In this document: positions 15,656 to 23,586 of the stretch, piece after piece
Position numbering within the stretch: position 1 is the stretch's first letter
Layout of the letters: each line of letters starts with the position of its first letter
IMG/VR virus record: IMGVR_UViG_3300030116_000263
Span: 1-23,586 of that record
Direction: 5' to 3' (one strand)
Source: a virus
DNA length: 23,586 nucleotides
Position numbers and translations under genes: made by a program
Notes under the pieces: model-generated
The model's database searches: none
What the model was told of the DNA's origin: nothing
Seen by the model: the letters and a program-made list of their open reading frames with translations, nothing else

Positions 15656-18600
15656 GTATGTTCAAACAGATGATGGCTTAATACATGAGTTACCTGATTA
15701 TGTAACTGATGATAATTATCTTGTAGAAAAAGAAAACTTTTTAAATCAATACAATCAACCTAAGCCTGAAGTATCTTCATTAGAAACAGACTTTATAGAT
15801 GATGAAGATATAGAACGCAGTTCATTGCTTGACATAGCAAGAAGTGGTTTTTCTAGGGAGTTTGTTCAAACTCCAGCACAAAAAGACCTTTATAAAGTAG
15901 CACCTAAATATGCTAATGCTACAGAAGAACTTCAAACTTTACTTGAATTACCAGTTCTTAATACAGAACAAAAAGATAGGATTGAAGAACTAAATAAACA
16001 GATACAAGGTGAAGATAAAAGTCCTGAAGAAATTTTACAAGACATAGCAAGAGAAAAAAAATTTCAAAAAAGAGACCCAACATTTAATGAAATAAAAAAT
16101 GAGCTAGAAAAAAGACAAGGTTTAGAAAAAACTGTTCAACAAAAAGTTGATATTATAAATCAAAGTCAGAAGTTTCAAGATCAAATAGTTTACTCAGATT
16201 CTTTTAATCAATTAGCAGAAGCTGAAAGTGCAGGTGAAGCATTTGAAACTTTTAAGTCTGATCCTTTTAATTTAATAGGTCAAGTAACAGCTACCAGTTT
16301 AGCACCTATGTCTAAAAGTTTAGCTGCTGGTGTGTTGACTACAGCATTTTTAGGTCCAGTAGCAGGTGCAGCAGCAACAGGTATTACATCTGGTTCTGTA
16401 GATGCAGCACATTCTTTTACTGAGTACATGGTAAAGAAAGGCATGAATCCTAGTGATCCTGAATCAGTTGCTAGGTACATGAGTGACAAGAAACTAGTAT
16501 CAGAAGCTGAAAAGTATGCAAGAACTAGAGGTGCAATCATAGGTTCTTTTGATGGTTTATCTTTTGGGTTTGCTACTAAATTAATGGCACCTAAAGCCAT
16601 ATCTAATATTTTTGCTAGACAAGCAATGAACTCATTAGTTACTCAACCTGCAATACAAGGTACTTTAGGTGGTAGTGGTGAATACTTTGCACAACTTGCT
16701 ACCTTAGAAGAAGGAGAAGAAATAAGAGTTGGCGATGTAGCTATGGAAATTATAGGGGAGTTTGGTTTTGCCCCTGCTGAAGCTGCATTTGGTCAAATAG
16801 CTGCTGGTCGTCAATATTCACAAGAAGCTCAAAATTTAAAAGCAGAGGAACAATTAAGAATAACAATAAATTTTTATAATACTTTGCAAAGAGGTCAATT
16901 AGAAGGTGCACCTCAAAACGATATTATTAAGCTACTAAATTTAGTTGAATTAAAAACTACTAATAATATTAATGCAGGTCAAAACCCAATAGAAGCTAGA
17001 GCTAATGCTGTTAATGAGGTTAATGAAAGATCAGAGTTAGTTGAGGCTTTAAATATATATTCTAATTATACTAACAAAGGACAAAATCCTGAGCAGTTTC
17101 CATCAAAAATAGTTACTCCTGATGTAACAGTTCCCAATATATTCCTTACAAAACAATTAGCAGACGGCACTTTTACTATTGTTGATTATCAAGGTAATTC
17201 AATAAGTGATCCAAATACAAATGAAACATATAGCTATCCTTCATTAGAGGTAGCAGGAAAAGTAGTAGCATCTTTAAATTTGTTATCACAAACACAATAT
17301 GGTGTAGAAAAAACTAATGATTATATTGAGATGCAAAATCTTGATCCTGCTAATCCTTTTATATCTAACTTAGGTCAAGCATTTTCAAATCCATTTTATG
17401 ATGGAATAAGCATACAAGAATTAGAAAGTATTGGAGTTGCACCTGATGTAATTAAAACTATTACAGATGCAACAGGTAATAAACTTCAAGTTCCAATTAG
17501 TGTATTAAAAGATAATTTATCAAAGAAACAGTTTGATAAAATTATGACTACAAGAAGTGAAAGCGGTATTCTTGGAGAAACTCCTTCACCAAAAAGTATT
17601 ACAGAAGCTACCTTTAAAAAATTATTTAAAGATAAAAATGTAGAGTTTGATGTAAATAGCGATGCTTTTAAACAGTTAGCTTTACAATATACTGCCGAAA
17701 CAGATATTAATAAAATGAGTATTGCACAAAAAAGAGTGCTGTATTCTGTTATTAATAGACTTCCTAGCTCACCAGAGCTTATCTCGTTGCCTGATTTTTC
17801 AAACAGGTCATACTCCCTTAATGATTATTACAAAGCCTTACAAGCAATTACAGAAACAAGTAAGCCTACTCTAAAAACTATTAGAGAAGCTACTGGTTTA
17901 AATAGTGTTGCTGCAAAAAGACTAAGACAAGACTTTATTACTGCTGGTTATGTAGAAGAAAAGAATGGAAAGTTTAAGTTTAAAGGTACAGGTAATAAAA
18001 AATTTACTGATGAAGGTGTATTAGTAGATGAAGAAACACTAGAGGTTAATCAAGATTTAGATAATTTAATAGAAAGTTTTAGAAAAAACTTACCGCCTGA
18101 AGTTGGAATTAAGTTTGAAAAATATATTAGAGATCAACAAGGTAATATTAATAGAGATGCAGAAGGTGCTTTTAATCCTGTATTTAATGAGATTATTGTA
18201 GCTATAGACAGAGCAGGTTTAGATTTTAAAAATAACCCTGAACAATCTTTAAATGATTTAGCAAGAGTATTAGGTCACGAATCATGGCACTCTCTTAGAC
18301 AAGCTGATGTATTTACAGAAGAAGAGTACAACACTTTAGTAAATTATGTGCGTAATACAAAGCCAAAAAATAGTGATAAAACATATTATGAGTTAGCTTT
18401 AGAAGAATATGGTGGCAGACCAGAATATGATAATGAAGCCGATATTATAGAAGAAGGTATCGCTAAAGTTTATGAAGATTACATAGACAATAAAAAAAAT
18501 GTTACAGGCAGACCTGCTTCAATATTAAATAAGGTTAGTAAATTTTTTGAAAGAACAGTTAATGCTTTAAATGAAAATGGATTTCAAACTGCTAATGATA

Positions 18601-21600
18601 TTGTTGAAAGAAGTTTAAGTGGCAAACTTGCAAATAGAGAAACAGGCAAAGTTAGAACAACATTAGAGTTAGATAGAATAAGAACTAAGTTTACAGAAAT
18701 TAATGATAGTGCAATTAACTTAGGTTTTGATATTAATAGTGAAGATGATGCACCATTATCTGAAAGACCAATAGAAGATGCACCTACTTTAAAGTATAAG
18801 TTTAGAGAGGATTTGCTAACTAACCCACCAAGAATATACACAGAATATATTGCGGGTGTTGAGGATAATCAGTTTACTGAGGACATGAGTGCATGGGTAA
18901 ATCTAATGTATCAGAATCCTAATGTGTTAAATGAATATTTAATTAAAAGAAGATTTCCAACAGCAGATAGAAATGGATTAAGAGAAATTAGTCAGACTGC
19001 ATATGAAGCTACTCAAGATATATTAAGAGATGAAGCTCGTAGTAAAAATAATGGTAAAAAAGTATTTTACTTTGTTGGTGATATTCCAACTGGAGATACA
19101 GTTGCTGTAGCTTATGATGATCAAGCTGAGGCTATTAGATCAGCTAGGTTAGGCGATAGTCAATATCATTCTTTGTCAGGTAATCCTAATCAAATAAGAA
19201 TAGTTGAATTAGATTTTAGTGATGTTTTATTTCACCCTAAGTTAATTAATATAACTGAAAAACCAACCATAGCAAATCCTTATAAAAAGAAAGGTTTATT
19301 TGGTGTTAGTGCAACTGCATTAAAAATAAAAGCAGGAGAGTCAATACCTGTAAAACCAGTTATAGGTCCATCAACTACTAAGTTAAGTCTTGCTAGAACA
19401 GAGGGAAGAATAACACCTCAAAAAGAAATTGAATTAGTAACACGACCTAAGTTTGTATCTGCTGATGGCAGGACTGTTCGTAGAATAGAATGGGGTGCTT
19501 TGCCAGATAAATATCGTGATGAACCTGAAGGCACATTAATTAGTGAAGTTATAAGACAAGCACAAGAAGCAGGATCAGACCCAATAGCTGCTGTATTAGA
19601 AAATGATGAATCTTATTTTATAGAAGAATTAGGAGTACCACAGTGGAAAACTATTGATGTAGAAAGATTGCAAGAAGATATTAAATTTATTACAGAAGAA
19701 ACATTAAGTAATTTTCCAGAACAAATAGTTGTATATCGTGGTAGTGCTATTAAAGATAAGTATGATTTAGTTCCTGTAACTTTTGATCGTAGAGTTGCAG
19801 AAGCATTTTCTCCTAAAGATACAGGAGATTTTATATTTGATCAAAGTGATCCTGAGTCATCAGCAGCCCAAGAAGTTAAAGAAGGAATAGTTGCAGAGGA
19901 TGGTAGTGTAATTGAATATGTAATACCTAAAGATAAAGTTTTAGCTTACATAAATCCAATAATGACAGGTGGTTATGATTTTGATGTAACAGGAAGTTTA
20001 GGTAAACAATATGATTTTTTTAATGAAGGTGAACTATTAGTTAATAAAAAAGATTTAATTGAACTTGGTCGCCCTGTAGAAAGAATTGGACCAAGATTTA
20101 AACAACAACTTTATAATAGAGTTAAGACTGCTAAAGAACAAGCAAGATCAATTTTAAATCAAAACTCTATAGACTTTCTTTTAGGTGGTCCTGTATTTAC
20201 TACAGAACTTGCGAGTGATGATGTATATAACTTATTAGTTAGACAGCTTGGTGCAAAATTAAAGAACTTATCTAACAGAAGATTAAATCGTGATGAACTT
20301 ATTAAGTTACTAACGGACAGTGCATTAATAGAAGCAGAGAACAGAGTTTTTGCTCAAGAAGAAACAGCAAAAATGGTTAAAGGAGAAATTAAATCTGATA
20401 AATATTTTGATGATGAGTTAAAAGCTAGAAAAGATAAATACTTGCCACAGTTAATTAAGAAAGCAGAGGATTATGCAGAAGGAGTTGTTAATGCAGATCG
20501 TAAAGCGGTAATAGCTATAGGTTTACCAGCATCAGGTAAATCTCATTTTGCAGAAAAGATTGCTAAAAAAATTGGTGCATCAATCGTAGATTCAGATGAT
20601 GCAAAAAAAATCTTGCCTGAATATGGAGATGGTTTAGGTGCTAATGCTGTAGCTGTAGAATCTAGTTCTTTATTTAAAGATGTTTTAGAAAGTCAAATAG
20701 AATTAGGTAATAACATTGTTATACCTAAGGTTGGTGGTACAAGTAAAATGAAGTCTATAATTTCTACCATAGATAATCTTAGAAATAATTATGGTTATGA
20801 TGTAGATGTTATATTAGTGGATGCAGACTTTAATAACTCTATTACTAGAGTTTTAAATAGATTTGTTGAAACAGGAAGATATATACCTAGTAGCTATTTA
20901 ATTGATGTTGAAAATACACCAAGAGATACATACAATAATTTAAAAAATGAATATGGAGATTTAATAAACTTTGTATTTGTAAATAATAACTTTGGTGTAG
21001 GAGAGCAAACACTTGAAGAAGATACCTCAAGATCATATCAGTACCTTGCAAAAAGAAGAAGCGTTGGAGTTGGCAATGATGAAATTACTATTCAACAAGA
21101 ACAAGAACAAGATTCAGAAACCAAACGACTTCTCCAAAAAGCAGAAGCTGAAAAACAAAAGTCAATAGAAGCAGGTGTAAGACCTGTCATTAACACAGGG
21201 GCAAACCCTGATGCTGTAGCAGCAGCAGTAAAAGCACAAGAAGATATAAAGAATACACCTTCAGCAGAGTCTGCTGATATTAATTTTATTTTTAGTGATA
21301 TAGGTCAAGAAAACAAGATTAAGTATTCTTTTAAAAATAGTGGTAAACCTTTAAAAGCAGAAACAGAAAGAATAGTTAAACGATTAACTGTTAGAGATAA
21401 CACACCTGATGATGTAACTGTAGGTCAAAGAGTTTTAGAAACATTAAAAGGTTTTTGGAATCCATTAGGTTTTAGACAAGAAATACTAGATCAGTATGCA
21501 AGATTAGCAGATACAGATTATGTTGCAGGAGAAATATCTGGTGTTGGTGATGAAATGTTATCTGCATCTGTGTCAGCAGCAGCAGCTTTATATCATTCAG

Positions 21601-23586
21601 ATAGATCAGGAGATATATTTCAACAGTCTTTTTTAAGAGGTGTTCCTGTTTATAACAAAGAAAAAGGTTATACCACAGTTGTTGATGTATCGCCTCAAGA
21701 TGGTCAACCTATTGTAGCACCATACGAAATATTTAAAGAAGCAATTAACAATCCCAATATGCTTTGGGCTTTTCAGGCTGTATTAAGAGTGCAAAGAGAA
21801 ACTAGATTTGATGCAGAAGGTAGAAAAGTAAAAATAACTGCACAAGATAAGAAAGATGCAGAACAAGCATTAAAAGATTATCCACAACTACAAACCATGA
21901 TTGATCAGTATCAAACATGGAACTCACATATTGTTAGATTCCTTATAGATACAGGAGTCTTGGATGAAAAGACAGGTAAGATTTGGATGGAAACATCAGA
22001 CTACATACCTTTTTATAGACCACTTGAAGGCATGGAAGGATTTAAAGGTCCTAAGATATTACAAGGTTTATCTATTACACCATTTAAGAGAGCAAAGGGT
22101 AGTGAGGAAAAAGATATTGTTGATCCAATTACAGGCATAACTAACAATCTTAGAGCAGCAATAAACTTAGGTATGAAGAATGTTGCAGCAAATAGAGTAA
22201 TGCGTAACTTACAAATTCTTGGTGTAGCAGAGCAAGTTAAGGGTAATGTTAAAGGACCAAACATAGTTCAGATAAAAGTAAATGGTAAAACTACATCATG
22301 GAAAGTTGATGATCCTGATTACTTTAATGCGTTTACTATAATGACAGGTGGAGATTTTGCACCTACAGGTCTTTTAATGGGTGCATTACGAGGAACAAAA
22401 CAACTTGTATCTGACTTTATTACAAGACTGCCTGACTTTTGGTTTAGGCAAATACTTAGGGACTCTGTATCAGCATGGACTCTAAGTGGTGCAAACTATA
22501 CTCCTGTTATTAGTTCTTTAAAAGAAACAGTAAGCATAGCTGTTGGTTTAGCTACAGGTAATTTGCCAAAAGAATTTAAACAGTTAAGAGATTCAGGAAT
22601 TATTACAGGATATGATCAAGGTGTAAGACAAATAGATACCACAGAAAAACTAGTTAATAACCTGTATAAGAAAGAGGTTAAAAAACAAAGGTCAACAGTT
22701 AAGAAAATAATGATGGCACCTTTTGATACTCTTGCAAAAGTGTGGGAAATATTAGGGCAAGGTACAGCTATTACTGATGCAGCAACAAGAGTCGCTGTTT
22801 ATAAAGATGCTCTTAAAAGAACAGGCAATGAAGCAGAAGCTATATTTCAAGCTATGGAAGTTTTAAACTTTACAAGGCGTGGTAATAATCCAGCTTTTCA
22901 ATTTCTTGCACAAACAACAATGTTTTTAAATCCAAGAATACAAGGACTTGATGTATTTTATAGAGGTTTAACAGGTAAATATGGTGTAGGTAGAGGTTTA
23001 TCACCAGCTAAAAGATTAAAAAGTGTATTTCTTAGATTTGCAGGATTAATTTCTTTAGTACCTTATTACTATTTATTAGTTAGAGATAGTGAAGAATACG
23101 AAGAAGCACCTGAAGAAATTAAAGATAATTACATAATTATTCCCGGAACTAAAAAACTAACAGGAGAAACGATTGCTTTACCTAAGCCATTTGAAGTGGG
23201 TTTACTTGCATTTACTATTCCCGAAAGACTTATGGCTTACACTATGGATGATATAGCAGGTAAAGATGTCACCGATAGTTTAAAAAGAAACATAAGCACT
23301 ACGCTTTCTATCACACCACCTACATTGGTAGAACCATTAATAGAAAATTATTTTAACTATGATTTCTTTACAGGTAGAAAAATAGTTCCGTCATACTTAG
23401 AGGGTACAGATGACTTGGCTTATCGACCAAGCACAGACACCCTTTCAAAAGTCGTGGGTGATAAATTAAATATTAGTCCTCTTTACATAGAAAATCTTAT
23501 TCGTGGATACTCAGGATCAATGGGGACTTATGTAATGCAGGGCGTTGATTCCATGTTAAGAGAAGGTTTAACAGGATCAGAGAGGG
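15648..23586 (+). CDS. Giant multi-domain 'polyvalent' virion protein, partial (at least 2646 aa)
   Basis: One frame stays open from GTG 15648 to the window end; I checked it at both ends and at internal motifs. Start MPKYVQTDDGLIHELPD resembles the N-terminus of giant marine phage internal proteins. Domains in residue order: glycine/alanine hydrophobic stretches (~215-245, ~295-316); a short beta/alpha segment with GTFTIVDYQGN (~500-545); winged-helix-like segment (~738-780, TLKTIREATGLNSVAAKRLR); zincin motif HESWH at 877-881 with acidic NEADIIEE at 929-936; degenerate ART-like segment (~1130-1205); ADP-ribosyltransferase-like domain with Arg1364, Thr1378, Glu1460-x-Glu1462; helical spacer; zeta-like P-loop kinase with GLPASGKS 1625-1632, DSDD 1648-1651, Arg1734/Arg1738 and TGRYIP 1742-1747; then helical region 1885-2646 with FLNPRIQG at ~2426, resembling large-polyvalent-protein domains (LPD38-like). 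I infer a virion-carried protein injected with DNA, delivering several effectors. The C-terminus is not seen. Enzyme calls rest on motifs only. Confidence 0.8.
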   Translation, partial: MPKYVQTDDGLIHELPDYVTDDNYLVEKENFLNQYNQPKPEVSSLETDFIDDEDIERSSLLDIARSGFSREFVQTPAQKDLYKVAPKYANATEELQTLLELPVLNTEQKDRIEELNKQIQGEDKSPEEILQDIAREKKFQKRDPTFNEIKNELEKRQGLEKTVQQKVDIINQSQKFQDQIVYSDSFNQLAEAESAGEAFETFKSDPFNLIGQVTATSLAPMSKSLAAGVLTTAFLGPVAGAAATGITSGSVDAAHSFTEYMVKKGMNPSDPESVARYMSDKKLVSEAEKYARTRGAIIGSFDGLSFGFATKLMAPKAISNIFARQAMNSLVTQPAIQGTLGGSGEYFAQLATLEEGEEIRVGDVAMEIIGEFGFAPAEAAFGQIAAGRQYSQEAQNLKAEEQLRITINFYNTLQRGQLEGAPQNDIIKLLNLVELKTTNNINAGQNPIEARANAVNEVNERSELVEALNIYSNYTNKGQNPEQFPSKIVTPDVTVPNIFLTKQLADGTFTIVDYQGNSISDPNTNETYSYPSLEVAGKVVASLNLLSQTQYGVEKTNDYIEMQNLDPANPFISNLGQAFSNPFYDGISIQELESIGVAPDVIKTITDATGNKLQVPISVLKDNLSKKQFDKIMTTRSESGILGETPSPKSITEATFKKLFKDKNVEFDVNSDAFKQLALQYTAETDINKMSIAQKRVLYSVINRLPSSPELISLPDFSNRSYSLNDYYKALQAITETSKPTLKTIREATGLNSVAAKRLRQDFITAGYVEEKNGKFKFKGTGNKKFTDEGVLVDEETLEVNQDLDNLIESFRKNLPPEVGIKFEKYIRDQQGNINRDAEGAFNPVFNEIIVAIDRAGLDFKNNPEQSLNDLARVLGHESWHSLRQADVFTEEEYNTLVNYVRNTKPKNSDKTYYELALEEYGGRPEYDNEADIIEEGIAKVYEDYIDNKKNVTGRPASILNKVSKFFERTVNALNENGFQTANDIVERSLSGKLANRETGKVRTTLELDRIRTKFTEINDSAINLGFDINSEDDAPLSERPIEDAPTLKYKFREDLLTNPPRIYTEYIAGVEDNQFTEDMSAWVNLMYQNPNVLNEYLIKRRFPTADRNGLREISQTAYEATQDILRDEARSKNNGKKVFYFVGDIPTGDTVAVAYDDQAEAIRSARLGDSQYHSLSGNPNQIRIVELDFSDVLFHPKLINITEKPTIANPYKKKGLFGVSATALKIKAGESIPVKPVIGPSTTKLSLARTEGRITPQKEIELVTRPKFVSADGRTVRRIEWGALPDKYRDEPEGTLISEVIRQAQEAGSDPIAAVLENDESYFIEELGVPQWKTIDVERLQEDIKFITEETLSNFPEQIVVYRGSAIKDKYDLVPVTFDRRVAEAFSPKDTGDFIFDQSDPESSAAQEVKEGIVAEDGSVIEYVIPKDKVLAYINPIMTGGYDFDVTGSLGKQYDFFNEGELLVNKKDLIELGRPVERIGPRFKQQLYNRVKTAKEQARSILNQNSIDFLLGGPVFTTELASDDVYNLLVRQLGAKLKNLSNRRLNRDELIKLLTDSALIEAENRVFAQEETAKMVKGEIKSDKYFDDELKARKDKYLPQLIKKAEDYAEGVVNADRKAVIAIGLPASGKSHFAEKIAKKIGASIVDSDDAKKILPEYGDGLGANAVAVESSSLFKDVLESQIELGNNIVIPKVGGTSKMKSIISTIDNLRNNYGYDVDVILVDADFNNSITRVLNRFVETGRYIPSSYLIDVENTPRDTYNNLKNEYGDLINFVFVNNNFGVGEQTLEEDTSRSYQYLAKRRSVGVGNDEITIQQEQEQDSETKRLLQKAEAEKQKSIEAGVRPVINTGANPDAVAAAVKAQEDIKNTPSAESADINFIFSDIGQENKIKYSFKNSGKPLKAETERIVKRLTVRDNTPDDVTVGQRVLETLKGFWNPLGFRQEILDQYARLADTDYVAGEISGVGDEMLSASVSAAAALYHSDRSGDIFQQSFLRGVPVYNKEKGYTTVVDVSPQDGQPIVAPYEIFKEAINNPNMLWAFQAVLRVQRETRFDAEGRKVKITAQDKKDAEQALKDYPQLQTMIDQYQTWNSHIVRFLIDTGVLDEKTGKIWMETSDYIPFYRPLEGMEGFKGPKILQGLSITPFKRAKGSEEKDIVDPITGITNNLRAAINLGMKNVAANRVMRNLQILGVAEQVKGNVKGPNIVQIKVNGKTTSWKVDDPDYFNAFTIMTGGDFAPTGLLMGALRGTKQLVSDFITRLPDFWFRQILRDSVSAWTLSGANYTPVISSLKETVSIAVGLATGNLPKEFKQLRDSGIITGYDQGVRQIDTTEKLVNNLYKKEVKKQRSTVKKIMMAPFDTLAKVWEILGQGTAITDAATRVAVYKDALKRTGNEAEAIFQAMEVLNFTRRGNNPAFQFLAQTTMFLNPRIQGLDVFYRGLTGKYGVGRGLSPAKRLKSVFLRFAGLISLVPYYYLLVRDSEEYEEAPEEIKDNYIIIPGTKKLTGETIALPKPFEVGLLAFTIPERLMAYTMDDIAGKDVTDSLKRNISTTLSITPPTLVEPLIENYFNYDFFTGRKIVPSYLEGTDDLAYRPSTDTLSKVVGDKLNISPLYIENLIRGYSGSMGTYVMQGVDSMLREGLTGSER

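Noticed and set aside
16280-16600. 106-residue minus-strand frame
   Set aside because: It lies wholly inside the giant gene and mirrors its Ala/Gly-rich hydrophobic segment; no ribosome site or family resemblance.
20460-20987. Reading the P-loop domain as a stand-alone toxin gene of a toxin-antitoxin pair
   Set aside because: It is in frame with several thousand upstream and downstream bases with no stop, so it is a domain of the giant protein, and no antitoxin ORF adjoins it.

Overview
This window is part of an AT-rich tailed-phage genome. The gene families, AT-rich composition and dense coding point to a marine phage of the type recovered from Pelagibacter-like (SAR11) hosts or as uncultured Mediterranean/ocean virome contigs; that assignment is inferred from family recognition and was not searched. 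All supported genes lie on the + strand. They are packed end to start with 1-18 base gaps or ATGA/TAATG-type overlaps, so the window reads as one late (structural and lysis) transcription unit. I see no integrase, tRNA, CRISPR array, insertion sequence, attachment site or convincing promoter or terminator. No stretch over 300 bases is without a gene; the 7.9 kb at the right end is one open frame that runs out of the window.

Layout: (1) 1-4730, tail/adhesin module: the C-terminal tip of an upstream protein, a repeat-containing fibre protein, a LamG plus SPRY-like fibre, a third fibre protein and a small tail protein. (2) 4740-6848, small accessory genes: three tiny ORFs, two very basic proteins, a conserved Cys/His-rich protein of unknown role and a staphylococcal-nuclease-fold enzyme. 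(3) 6841-8214, lysis module: two small single-span membrane proteins, a three-segment (gene-transfer-agent type) holin and a GH24 lysozyme with intact E/D/T catalytic spacing. (4) 8216-10618, a large beta-rich tail or portal-associated protein and two small structural proteins. (5) 10619-23586, a probable internal virion/ejection module: a 755-aa protein with a glycine-rich hydrophobic N-terminus, a GNAT-fold protein resembling the T7 gp13 class, two long helical proteins, and a giant protein of at least 2646 aa.

The giant protein is the most interesting object. One uninterrupted frame starts at a GTG at 15648. Within it I can see a winged-helix-like segment, a zincin motif (HESWH), a degenerate and then an intact ADP-ribosyltransferase-like domain (R / T-F / ExE), a zeta-toxin-like P-loop kinase domain (GLPASGKS ... 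TGRYIP), and a long helical C-terminal region resembling large-polyvalent-protein-associated domains. It fits the 'polyvalent protein' idea: a virion-carried polypeptide, injected with the DNA, that brings several effector enzymes into the cell before phage gene expression.
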